DNA from: Lysobacter sp. cf310
Lineage (GTDB): Bacteria > Pseudomonadota > Gammaproteobacteria > Xanthomonadales > Xanthomonadaceae
Assembly: GCF_900114355.1 (NCBI RefSeq)
Contig: NZ_FOSS01000002.1
Coordinates: forward strand, 667,032 to 731,031
DNA length: 64,000 nt
Direction of reading: 5' to 3'
A program made the translations under genes and the position numbers. The notes below the pieces were generated by a model. It was given only the letters and a program-made list of their open reading frames with translations, was not told the DNA's origin and searched no databases. Below, piece by piece: positions 53,414 to 64,000 of this stretch; position 1 is the first letter of the stretch; every line of letters starts with the position of its first letter.

Positions 53414-54676
53414 CTACAGCGTTTCGGGCGGTTCGATCACCGGCGCGTCCGCGCTCGGCGGCGCCTGCCGCGAGCGCGCCGATTCCCAGCGCCAGAACGC
53501 CCAACCCACCACCACGAACACCAGGCCGGCGATCGCCAGCGCGGCGCCGCTGCCGCTGACCAGCGGCGACAGCACGCCCGCGATCAGGGCGTTGAGGACC
53601 AGGCCGGTGAAGGCCTGCAGCGAGGACGCCGAGCCGCGCTGGCGCGGGTACATGTCCAGGATCGCCAGGGTCACGATCGGAAACACCAGGGCCACGCCGA
53701 ACGAGCACAGCGAAATCGGGATCACCGCCCACGGCACCTGCGGGGTGGCGTCGAACAGGTTGTAGGCCACGTTCAGCGCCATCGCCAGAATCGTGCAGGC
53801 GAACCCGATCCGCACCATGCGCTGGCCGCCGACCTTGCCGGCGGTGCGCCCGGAGACGAAGGCGCCGATCACCATGCCGCCGATCATCGGCACGAAGAAC
53901 CACGCGAACGAGCGCTCGTTGAGCCGCAGCAGGTCCAGCACGAACGCCGGCGCCGAGGAGATGTACAGGAACAGCGCGCCGAAGTTGAAGGCGCTGGCCG
54001 CGGTCAGGCGCTGGAAGCGCGGGTTGATGAAGATCGCCACGTAGTCGCGCAGCAGCCGGCGCGGCACCAGCGGCAGGCGCGAGGCCGGCGGGTGGGTCTC
54101 CGGCAGCACGCGCAGGGTCGCGATCAGCAACAGCACCGAGAACGCGACCAGGAACCAGAAGATCGCCGGCCAATGGCTCCAGCCCAGGATCCAGCCGCCG
54201 ATGATGGGCGCGATCGCCGGGGCGATGCCGAAGATCATCGAGACGTGGCTCATCAGGCGCTGGGCGTCGTCGCCCTGCAGCACGTCGCGGATCACCGCGC
54301 GGCCGACGATCAGGCCGACGCCGGCCGACAGGCCCTGGATGGCGCGGAAGATCAGCAGGGTGCTCAGGTCGCGCGACAGCGCGCAGCCCACCGAGGCCAG
54401 GGTGAACACGAACAGCCCGCCGATGATCACGCGCCGGCGCCCGATCGCGTCGGAGAGCGGGCCGTGCACGATGCTCATCAGCGCGTAGGCGATCAGATAG
54501 ACGCTGATGGTCTGCTGCATCGCCAGCTTGTCGGCGCCCAGTTCGGCGCCCATCGCCGGAAACGCCGGAAAGATGGTGTCGATCGAGAACGGCCCGAACA
54601 TCGCCAGGCCGGCCAACAGCGGAGCGAGGTAACGCGCGGGTTTGGCGCCCGCTCGCGATGTCGCAGGTTCGGACAT
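53414..54676 (-). CDS. Bcr/CflA-type MFS drug-efflux transporter
   Basis: A 420-residue major-facilitator transporter with 12 transmembrane segments. The family signature is the inner loop GPLSDAIGRRRVIIGGLFVF (motif A) and the helix-four region IFRAIQGLSAGVGLIVGRAV (Bcr/CflA). It probably exports drugs, bicyclomycin-type compounds or sulfonamides. The start codon overlaps the VOC gene stop by one base (TGATG), so the two form an operon. Confidence 0.93.
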   Translation of the reverse strand: MSEPATSRAGAKPARYLAPLLAGLAMFGPFSIDTIFPAFPAMGAELGADKLAMQQTISVYLIAYALMSIVHGPLSDAIGRRRVIIGGLFVFTLASVGCALSRDLSTLLIFRAIQGLSAGVGLIVGRAVIRDVLQGDDAQRLMSHVSMIFGIAPAIAPIIGGWILGWSHWPAIFWFLVAFSVLLLIATLRVLPETHPPASRLPLVPRRLLRDYVAIFINPRFQRLTAASAFNFGALFLYISSAPAFVLDLLRLNERSFAWFFVPMIGGMVIGAFVSGRTAGKVGGQRMVRIGFACTILAMALNVAYNLFDATPQVPWAVIPISLCSFGVALVFPIVTLAILDMYPRQRGSASSLQAFTGLVLNALIAGVLSPLVSGSGAALAIAGLVFVVVGWAFWRWESARSRQAPPSADAPVIEPPETL

Positions 54677-55113
54677 CAGGGCGCGGCCACCGCGCCGGCG
54701 TCCGGCGGGCCCTTGAGTTCGACCAGGTTGCCCTCGGGATCGAACAGATACTGCGACGGGCCCTCGCCTTCGGCGCCGTAGCGCGAACCGAAGTCGCCGA
54801 TGCGCACCGCATGCGCGTTCAAGTGGGCGACGATGGCCTGGCGATCGAACGGATCGGCGCGCAGGCACAGATGATCCATGTTGCGGCCCTCCACGCCCGG
54901 CGCGGCGCCGCCCATGCGGCCGAGCTTGCCGTCGATGCCGACCAGGTCGATCAGCGACTGGCCGGCGCGCAGCTGGATCAGGCCGATTTCGTCCTGGCGG
55001 CGCTCCACCGAGCAGCCCAGCACTTCGCAGTAGAACGCGACCATGGCCTCGGGATCGCGCACCCGCAACACCACGTGATCGAGTTGCAGCAACTGGAACG
55101 GGGGTGCGCTCAT
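54676..55113 (-). CDS. VOC (glyoxalase/bleomycin-resistance) family protein
   Basis: A 145-residue vicinal-oxygen-chelate protein. LQLDHVVLRVRDPEAMVAFY carries the first metal His, MDHLCLRAD the second-repeat His, and YLFDPEGNLVELKG the terminal Glu. It could be a glyoxalase, an isomerase or a drug-binding resistance protein. Its coupling to a drug-efflux gene supports a detoxification role, which is inference. The ATG at 55113 is used because the usual N-terminal strand begins there. Confidence 0.88.
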   Translation of the reverse strand: MSAPPFQLLQLDHVVLRVRDPEAMVAFYCEVLGCSVERRQDEIGLIQLRAGQSLIDLVGIDGKLGRMGGAAPGVEGRNMDHLCLRADPFDRQAIVAHLNAHAVRIGDFGSRYGAEGEGPSQYLFDPEGNLVELKGPPDAGAVAAP

Positions 55114-55227
55114 GCGATGGATCCGCGGCGTCGTGAGGATCGCGACAGCATACAACCGCGTCGTCGCGACGGCGTCATGCGCGACTGTCCCGATCGGTCG
55201 TTTCGGCGTGGCGATCGCGCCATGCGT

Positions 55228-56100
55228 TCAAGACGCCGGCGCGACCGCGGGCGTTGCCGCCGGCGGAGGCGTTGCGACAGGAGCCGCCGGCGTCCGCGCG
55301 GGCGCCGCATCGCCCTTGCGCAAGCGCGGCAGCGCCTGCAGGCGGCCCACGCTCTCGATCGGCAGCGCTTCAGCGCGGCGCGTATCGGGCCACCAGAGAA
55401 ACACGTAGGCGCTGCTGGTGCCGAGCAGGCGCGCCTGCCCCGGCAGCGGCGCGGCGTCGCCGGCCAGGCTCACGCGCACGGCGTGGCCGGCGGCTTGATC
55501 GCGGATCCGATGGGCCTTGGCCATCACGTAGGAGCAGGTGGCCAAGGCCATGCCCATGAACACCACCATCGCGATGCCGGTCTCCGGCTTCAACCGCAGC
55601 AAGGTCCAGCGGAACCAGTCCGACTCCGGAAACACGAACGGCCCCCACCAGCGCCGCTGCAGTTCGCGCACCCGGCGCGGGTGTTGCTTGCGGTAGATCT
55701 CCGGCCAGCTGATCAGCCACGACATCGTTACCGACATCGCCAGCACCAGCGCGTAGCCCGGATCGCGCAGGCCGGCGACCAGGTAGTCGCTGGCCTGCAT
55801 GTATTCCAGGATCGGCACATCGAACTGGCGGTAGAACCAGTAGTTCGCCCACAGCCCGATCATCGACACCAGCAGGTAGCCGGCGCTCAGGCCCAGACTG
55901 GGCTCGCGCAGCATGCGTCGCCAGGCGCGTACCGCCCAGGCTTCGCGCGCCAGGCGCGCGGCCTCGGCGGCCTCGGCCGACAGCGGCGGCCGCGCGGTTT
56001 GGGCTGGCGCCCCGGTCGCGGTGGTGCCGTCGCCGTTGCCGGCGCGACGACGTCTGCGCTTGCCTCGCGGCGCGGTCGGCGCACCCGAACCGTCGCTCAT
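55228..56100 (-). CDS. Membrane protein of unknown function
   Basis: A 290-residue protein. A basic N-terminus (APRGKRRRRRAGNGD) is followed by three transmembrane segments near residues 71-92, 117-134 and 174-195 (LVSMIGLWANYWFY, YALVLAMSVTMSWLISW and IAMVVFMGMALATCSYVMAK). Residues about 260-290 form an Ala/Pro tail. The soluble middle and C-terminal part suggests a beta domain (VRVSLAGDAAPLPG, then TSSAYVFLWW). No family recognised. It is separated from the VOC gene by 114 bp. Confidence 0.7.
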   Translation of the reverse strand: MSDGSGAPTAPRGKRRRRRAGNGDGTTATGAPAQTARPPLSAEAAEAARLAREAWAVRAWRRMLREPSLGLSAGYLLVSMIGLWANYWFYRQFDVPILEYMQASDYLVAGLRDPGYALVLAMSVTMSWLISWPEIYRKQHPRRVRELQRRWWGPFVFPESDWFRWTLLRLKPETGIAMVVFMGMALATCSYVMAKAHRIRDQAAGHAVRVSLAGDAAPLPGQARLLGTSSAYVFLWWPDTRRAEALPIESVGRLQALPRLRKGDAAPARTPAAPVATPPPAATPAVAPAS

Positions 56101-56290
56101 CGAGCGCGACCCGGGCGTGGTGGGCTGGCGGCCGGACTATCCCCCTGGATCCCTACGACCTGGCATGGCTGCATAGACGATCGACGGCCCACGAACGACG
56201 GAGCCCCATGGTACGGCGGATCGCCGCAAACTGAACCGGCCGCCCCCTGACCCGGCGCCGCCATCGGGCTATAATCCCAGGCTTGAAACA

Positions 56291-56540
56291 CGCGGTGGGA
56301 GAAGCCGGCCGGCCCCGCAAGGGAACGACCGCTGCCGAAGGCGCAACGCCCGTAATCGCTCAGGCCCCATACCGCCGCGTGTACAAACTCTGGAGAGACC
56401 GACCGCCCGGATCATCGGACGGAACCGGCGCCGAAGGGGCACGAAGCGAGCCGTACAGGAGCGATCCTCCAGGATCCCCCTCCCCCCAGCTGCCTGTGCG
56501 CAGCTGCGCTTCCAAACTCTCAGGCAAAAGGACAGAGGGG
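56291..56540 (+). ncRNA. Tandem glycine riboswitch upstream of gcvP
   Basis: Two glycine aptamers lie in line. The first includes GGTGGGAGAAGCC, GCTGCCGAAGGCGCAACGCC and AACTCTGGAGAGACC (about 56291-56402). The second has GGCGCCGAAGGGGCACGAAG and ends CAAACTCTCAGGCAAAAGGA followed by CAGAGGGG (to 56540). CGCCGAAGG and CTCTCAGGCAAAAGGAC are signature glycine-riboswitch sequences. It is an ON-type switch in most relatives, increasing glycine cleavage when glycine is plentiful. Hairpins at 56585-56604 may form the expression platform. Confidence 0.93.
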
Positions 56541-56646
56541 CGAGCGGGGCTTTCGAGCAGCGTTGCTGCGAGCCCGCGAGCGCACGTTGGCCGCGAGGCC
56601 AACGGGCGGGAACGCCCCTCCCTACCGCCTTCGGACGCCCCCTGCC

Positions 56647-59526
<2,880 letters not shown>

Positions 59527-59771
59527 GCTCCAGTCTGCGGCCGGCCTGCGGGCCGGCCGCGACGCGGCGCCTGCGCCGCGACCCTGGCGAACGGATTCGC
59601 GGCTGGATGTCTCGGCGCGAACCGGCCCGAGGCCACACTCGTTCGCTCTCTCATGAAAGTGACACAACAAATACGCACTGTTTGTGCAGTCGCCGCGGTG
59701 CGGTCCGTTCCGCCTGGCCTGTCGCCGTCCGCGCAGGGTATGTTCGTCCTTACTCTCCGTCGGAGCCGACC
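59527..59771. other. Intergenic stretch after gcvP
   Basis: GCGGCCGGC pairs with GCCGGCCGC just after gcvP at 59537-59560, but without a U-tract. A second GC-rich stem (CGCGGCGCCTGCGCCGCG) follows. The remainder to the GGDEF gene holds AT-rich ATGAAAGTGACACAACAAAT near 59652, which may carry its promoter. No gene seen. Confidence 0.5.
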
Positions 59772-60788
59772 ATGAGCGCGCTCGCAACGCCCGCGTCCGA
59801 CGAGGCCGCGCGCCTGCTGCAGGTCATCGAAACCCAGACCGAGATCGCGCGCCTGGGCCTGGACCTGGGCGGGGTGATGGACCTGGTCACGCGACGCGCG
59901 CAGACCCTGACCGGCGCGGTCGGCGCGGTGGTGGAACTGGCCGAAGGCGAGGACATGGTCTACCGCGCCGCCTCCGGCATCGCCGAGCCCAGCCTGGGCC
60001 TGCGCCTGCGGCGCGCGGCCAGCCTGTCCGGCGCCTGCGTCGCGGTCGGCGCGCCCTTGAGCTGCGAGGATTCGGAAACCGATCCGCGCGTGGATCGCGA
60101 GGCCTGCCGCAACGTCGGCCTGCGCTCGATGATCGTGGTACCGCTCAAGCATCACCAGACCGTGGTCGGCGTGCTCAAGGTGATGGGCGCCGCGCCGTCG
60201 GCGTTCGGCAGCGACGACCTGCGCATGCTCGATCTGATGTCGGGCCTGATCGGCGCGGCCATGTACCACGCCGCGCGCTACGAAACCGACGAGCTGTTCC
60301 ATCAGGCCACCCACGACGCGCTCACCGGCCTGCCCAACCGCGCGCTGTTCTACGACCGCCTGCGTCACTGCATGGCGCAGGCGCAGCGCGACCGGCGCCG
60401 CATCGGCATCCTCAATCTCGACATGGACGGCCTCAAGCCGGTCAACGATCGCCTCGGCCATCGCGCCGGCGACGCCGCCCTGGTGGAGTTCGCCGCGCGG
60501 GTCAAGCGCAGCGCCCGCAGCGGCGACACCGTGGCGCGCGTCGGCGGCGACGAATTCGGCGTGATCCTGCCGCACATCGAGCACCGCGACGGCGCCGTCG
60601 CCCAGGCCCAGCGCCTGGCCGAATCGCTGGATCCGCCATTCGCGTTCGACGACCGCCCCATCCCGCTGCAGGCCAGCATCGGCTGCGCCATCTATCCCGA
60701 CGACGGCGAGGACCTGGGCGAGCTGCTGCACAAGGCCGACCAGTCCATGTACAGCGCCAAGCGCCGCAAGAAGGGCGAGCCGGGCTGA
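59772..60788 (+). CDS. GAF-GGDEF diguanylate cyclase
   Basis: A 338-residue protein. Residues about 15-165 form a GAF sensor domain (EIARLGLDLGGVMDLVTRRA, then MIVVPLKHHQTVVGVLKVMG). The GGDEF domain begins HDALTGLPNRALFYDR, with an intact GGDEF at 258-262. The inhibitory I-site RxxD (RSGD) is placed five residues before it, so it should make c-di-GMP and be product-inhibited. The GAF ligand is unknown. It sits between gcvP and the effector genes; linkage with the effectors is not evident. Confidence 0.92.
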   Translation: MSALATPASDEAARLLQVIETQTEIARLGLDLGGVMDLVTRRAQTLTGAVGAVVELAEGEDMVYRAASGIAEPSLGLRLRRAASLSGACVAVGAPLSCEDSETDPRVDREACRNVGLRSMIVVPLKHHQTVVGVLKVMGAAPSAFGSDDLRMLDLMSGLIGAAMYHAARYETDELFHQATHDALTGLPNRALFYDRLRHCMAQAQRDRRRIGILNLDMDGLKPVNDRLGHRAGDAALVEFAARVKRSARSGDTVARVGGDEFGVILPHIEHRDGAVAQAQRLAESLDPPFAFDDRPIPLQASIGCAIYPDDGEDLGELLHKADQSMYSAKRRKKGEPG

Positions 60789-60918
60789 CCCGGGGCAGGC
60801 GCCGGGCGGCGCTGCGCGCGCCCGGCGGCGGTGCTAGGCTGCCGCCAAGGCCCCGGGGAAGGCCCCGGCGCCACAGGGGGCGCGCCGCTGCTCGCGGCCG
60901 CAGGAAAGGAGCTCCGCC

Positions 60919-62430
60919 ATGCCCGAGTTCGATATCAACGCTTCGGCCGATCAGGTCGCCACTTTGTTCAATCAGGGCCGCGGCGTGGACGCCATGACGC
61001 GCCTGGACCACCTGCGCCGCGATCAGCCGCCGGTGGTGCAGGAAGCCCTGGACCGTTACGTCGCCGCGCGCGCCGCCGGCCCGATCACCGCCCTCTACGG
61101 CATGACCCTGCTGCCCATGCCCGGCATGAGCGCGGTCACGCCGCCGCGCGAGGACCTGGGCCGATTGCTGGCCGCCGGCCACACCGCGCCGCGCTTTCCC
61201 GAGGATCGCGAGACCGCGCGCCTGTCGCAGGCGCAGCAGTACGACGTCTACGCCAGCGTGATCGGCGTGCGCGGCGACCAGGCCGCGCGCGACGCCCTGG
61301 GCACGCAGGACCGCGTGATCCTGGGTATGCGCAACGATACCCGCACCACCGCCAACCGCGGCGCCGGCGAGTACGACGACCGCATCGTGGTGGTGTGGAA
61401 GGACGCCAAGGGCGGCCGCCACGCGCGCGAGTTCAATCATTCCAACACCGAACCCAGCGCCCAGTACGACCACCACGCCGGCAGCGACGGCACGCGCCTG
61501 ATCGCCGAAAGCGGCGGCCAGGTGGCGCCGCGCCTGGCGCGCTCGCCCGGCTACGAAAACGTCGACCGCCGCAAGATCGAAGGCGAGGACGTCAACAACG
61601 ACCGCGTGCGCGACCTCGGCCGCTTGGCCGAAGGCACCACCGAAATGAAGGCCGACACCCATCCGACCTACGGCGCCAACCCGGGCGAGGAATTCGCGCT
61701 GCGCCCGACCGCGGCCGCGGTCGCGGCCGGAGCGAACCGGGTGCAGCGCGACAGCAACGCCGACGGCTGGTTCAACGCGCGCGACGTCAACGGCCGCCAG
61801 GACTTGAACGACACCTTCAAGATCCATCGCGGCGGCAGCGCCAATACCGATTCGGCCGGCTGCCAGACCATCGGCGGCGGCGAGTACGACGCCTTCATCA
61901 GCGCGGCCGGCGGCAATCCGAACCAGACCCGCTGGCAGTACGTGCTGACCTCGGTGGCGCCGCCCCCGCCGCCGCCGCAACGCGCGCAGCCGCAGGGCGG
62001 GCGCCGCGCCGACGCGCACGACGACGCGACGCCCGCATTGCACCCGTCCGACCCGCGCCACGCCGACCATCGTCTGCACGGCCAGATCGACGGCCACCTG
62101 CGCGCGCTCGGCGGCGAGTACGCGCGCAACGCCGAGGCGATCGGATTGAGCGTGCTCGCCGCGGCCAAGACCCACCGCATCACCCAGGCCGACAGCCTGG
62201 TGCCCAACCGGGCCAACGGCGAGGTGCCTGCCGACCAGACTTTGTTCCTGCTCCAGGGCCGCCCCGGCGACCCCGGCGCGCAGCGCGTGGCGATCTCGGT
62301 CGAGGCCGCGGCCCATACGCCCGTGCAGGCCAGCCTGGCGCGTCTGGACGAACTCAATCGGGCCGCGCCGCCGCCCTCCGGGCCGGAGCAGGCGCACAGC
62401 CAGGACGCCCCGCCGCGGCGTATGGGCTGA
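60919..62430 (+). CDS. Putative X-T4SS effector with C-terminal XVIPCD (copy 1)
   Basis: A 503-residue protein. Residues about 375-480 match the XVIPCD, the signal recognised by VirD4 in Xanthomonadales type IV secretion: DPRHADHRLHGQIDGHLRAL, then TLFLLQGRPGDPGAQRVAIS and AHTPVQASLARLDELN. Residues about 105-345 form the probable toxin domain, including FKIHRG (His303), then TDSAGCQTIGGGE (Cys315). EF-hand-like loops are DSNADGWFNARD (278-289) and DVNNDRVRD. A Pro-rich linker (PPPPPP) separates the two parts. AAAGGAG precedes the ATG. No signal peptide, as expected for T4SS cargo. Confidence 0.82.
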   Translation: MPEFDINASADQVATLFNQGRGVDAMTRLDHLRRDQPPVVQEALDRYVAARAAGPITALYGMTLLPMPGMSAVTPPREDLGRLLAAGHTAPRFPEDRETARLSQAQQYDVYASVIGVRGDQAARDALGTQDRVILGMRNDTRTTANRGAGEYDDRIVVVWKDAKGGRHAREFNHSNTEPSAQYDHHAGSDGTRLIAESGGQVAPRLARSPGYENVDRRKIEGEDVNNDRVRDLGRLAEGTTEMKADTHPTYGANPGEEFALRPTAAAVAAGANRVQRDSNADGWFNARDVNGRQDLNDTFKIHRGGSANTDSAGCQTIGGGEYDAFISAAGGNPNQTRWQYVLTSVAPPPPPPQRAQPQGGRRADAHDDATPALHPSDPRHADHRLHGQIDGHLRALGGEYARNAEAIGLSVLAAAKTHRITQADSLVPNRANGEVPADQTLFLLQGRPGDPGAQRVAISVEAAAHTPVQASLARLDELNRAAPPPSGPEQAHSQDAPPRRMG

Positions 62431-62647
62431 AGCCGGCGGCGCCCGGTCCGGCTCCCTGCATCCGGCCCGGCCTGCACGACGTACTCAGCTAAGCGATCGA
62501 CGCGAGCAGGCAGGGCCACGCCCACACTGCCTCGCGACACGCACCAGTGCTAACCTCGCCCCGAAACGCCTCCGAACGGCACGGGGGCGCCTACACGCGA
62601 ACCCGCCACGACCCGCGACGCCCGTTCAATCGGAAAAGGAATTCCCC

Positions 62648-64000
62648 ATGCCCGAACTCGATATCAACGCCTCGGCCGACGAAGTCGTCGGCATGCTCAA
62701 CCGCGGTCAGAACCGCGAAGCCGCCGCCCGCCTGGACGCCCTGCGCCTGAACCAGGACGCGGTGGTGCAGGAGGCATTGGACCGTTACGTCGCCGTGCGC
62801 GGCCAGGAGCGTCTGACCGCGCTGCGCGCGCCGGATGCGCTCTCGGCCGAGGATGCGGCCACGCTCAATCCGACCCTGGAGCGCCTGCGCGGCGCGACCG
62901 CGGCGCCGCGCTTCCCGACCGACGCCGAAACCCAGAACCTGTCGCAGGCGCAGCAGTACGACGTCTACGCCAGCGTGATCGGCGCGCGCGGCACCCAGGC
63001 CGCGCGCGACGCCCTGGGCACGCAGGACCGCGTGATCCTGGGCATGCGCAACGAAAACTCCACCCTCGACAACAACGGACGCGGCGAGTTCAACGACCGC
63101 CTGGTCGTGGTCTGGAAAGACGCCGACGGCGGCCGCCACGCGCGCGAGTTCAACCACGCCACCACCGAACCCACCGCGCAGTACGACCATCATGCCGGCA
63201 GCGACGGCAACCGCATCTACGCCGATACCCAGCGCCAGGCGCCGCGGTTGGCGACCTCGCCCGGCTACGAGGATGTGCGCACGCGCAAGATCGAGGGCGA
63301 CGACGTCAACGGCGACAACGTGCGCGACATGGGCCGCCTGGCCGAAGGCACGGTCGAGATGGTGCGCACCGACCACGCCAGCAACGGCCACACCCGCAGC
63401 GGCCGCGAGTTCTCGCTGCGCCCCTCCGACGAGGCGGTGCGCAACGGCGCCAACATGGTCGAGCGCGACACCAATGCCGACGGCTGGTTCGACTCGCGCG
63501 ACGTGAACGGCGTCCAGGATCTCAACAACTCGTTCAAGATCCATCGCGGCAGCAACACCAACACCGACTCCGCCGGTTGCCAGACCATCGGCGGCGGCGA
63601 GCACACCGCCTTCATCGACACGGTGCGCGCCAATCCGGACCAGACCCGCTGGCAGTACGTGCTGACTTCGGTCGCGCCGGGCCAGCAGCAGGAGCGCGCG
63701 CAGGCGCCCGCCGAGCCCGCCCCGAACGGCCAGGGACGCGCCGCGTCCGATCCGCGCGATCCCGCGCACGCCGACCATCGCCTGTACAACCAGATCGACG
63801 GGCACGTGCGCGCGCTGGGCCCGCCTTACGACCGCAACAACGAAGGCGTGAATCTGCATCTGCTGGCCGAGGCCAAGCTCGCCAATCTGTCCGACATCAG
63901 CGCCATCGCCACCAACAACGCCACCGCCACGCGCGCCGCCGGCGAGACCTTGTTCATGGTGCAGGGAAGGCCCGGCGATCCGGCGGCCGCGCGCGTGGCG
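62648..64000 (+). CDS. Putative X-T4SS effector (copy 2, cut by window end)
   Basis: The 451 residues present are closely similar to the preceding gene: MPELDINASADEVVGML at the start, LSQAQQYDVYASVIGARGTQ, then HHAGSDGNR. Also shared are IHRGSNTNTDSAGCQTIGGG (His299 and Cys311) and the loop DTNADGWFDSRD. The XVIPCD begins near DPAHADHRLYNQIDGHVRAL and is cut off after FMVQGRPGDPAAARVA. AAAAGGA lies before the ATG. It is 217 bases after copy 1, with no gene between. The C-terminus and any immunity gene lie beyond the window. Confidence 0.8.
   Translation, partial: MPELDINASADEVVGMLNRGQNREAAARLDALRLNQDAVVQEALDRYVAVRGQERLTALRAPDALSAEDAATLNPTLERLRGATAAPRFPTDAETQNLSQAQQYDVYASVIGARGTQAARDALGTQDRVILGMRNENSTLDNNGRGEFNDRLVVVWKDADGGRHAREFNHATTEPTAQYDHHAGSDGNRIYADTQRQAPRLATSPGYEDVRTRKIEGDDVNGDNVRDMGRLAEGTVEMVRTDHASNGHTRSGREFSLRPSDEAVRNGANMVERDTNADGWFDSRDVNGVQDLNNSFKIHRGSNTNTDSAGCQTIGGGEHTAFIDTVRANPDQTRWQYVLTSVAPGQQQERAQAPAEPAPNGQGRAASDPRDPAHADHRLYNQIDGHVRALGPPYDRNNEGVNLHLLAEAKLANLSDISAIATNNATATRAAGETLFMVQGRPGDPAAARVA

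Noticed and set aside
59537..59560. Hairpin after gcvP as an intrinsic terminator
   Set aside because: The stem is strong but no U-tract follows, so I only mention it in the intergenic entry.
61800..61870. Firm naming of the effector domain as an L,D-transpeptidase
   Set aside because: Only a short His and S-A-G-C resemblance is visible and the flanking sequence does not match YkuD enzymes, so it is kept as a hypothesis.

Overview
The window is one strand of a very GC-rich bacterial chromosome. I infer a Xanthomonadaceae member, most probably Lysobacter. The reasons are a complete minCDE operon, a bacterial angiotensin-converting-enzyme homologue, a DUF2007 'pathogenicity-like' gene, dispersed REP-like repeats (AGCGGCGTAAGCCGCGA and GGTGAGCCNAAGGCGAACCGCACC types), a dispersed repeat cassette preceded by GTTGCC microsatellites, and two tandem proteins of which the first ends in the XVIPCD signal of Xanthomonadales type IV secretion effectors. 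No rRNA, tRNA, CRISPR array, insertion sequence or prophage was found.

Layout. 0.3-5.7 kb: mfd, a REP block, then a GlcG/HbpS-like gene, a histidine-phosphatase lipoprotein and nfi (endonuclease V). 5.8-12.1 kb: small membrane and exported proteins, two pirins, aqpZ, and a divergent Rrf2 regulator/TrxR-like flavoprotein pair sharing an inverted operator-like motif. 12.1-13.1 kb: repeat block. 13.1-25.2 kb: rlmKL with a second methyltransferase, a hydrolase, MOSC, an AmpD-type amidase, tesB, a DUF2007 protein, a membrane-anchored ECF sigma factor, an EF-hand protein, bpt, two related cysteine-bearing lipoproteins and an exported EEP phosphatase/nuclease. 25.2-26.1 kb: second repeat block. 26.1-28.8 kb: purT with a small partner and a lipoprotein.

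29.0-32.2 kb holds a tight seven-gene operon: SPFH protein, membrane protein, RHH regulator, DUF4177, micro-membrane protein, PH-like protein and M15 peptidase. It is preceded by two TGATATC palindromes one helical turn apart. 32.3-40.5 kb: GNAT, membrane, acyltransferase and methyltransferase genes, an AlkA-type glycosylase, an SRPBCC protein, and a NarL/DesK-type two-component pair with a decayed duplicate of the regulator's 3' end. 40.7-43.8 kb: GNAT-minC-minD-minE and an HEAAH protein. 44.9-50.8 kb: M2 peptidase lipoprotein, a TlpA-like redoxin with a cysteine-rich exported peptide, and a Rieske oxygenase coupled to a permease. 50.7-56.1 kb (minus strand): atypical M1 peptidase, DegT aminotransferase, Bcr/CflA transporter, VOC protein and a membrane protein.

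56.3-64 kb: a tandem glycine riboswitch in front of gcvP, a GAF-GGDEF diguanylate cyclase, and two paralogous putative T4SS toxins. The first is complete; the second runs off the window end, just inside its XVIPCD. The toxins share a catalytic-looking His...Ser-Ala-Gly-Cys motif and EF-hand-like loops. They, the SPFH operon, the membrane sigma factor and the redoxin/cysteine-rich peptide pair are the parts most worth following up. Functions are assigned by reading motifs by eye; no database search was possible.
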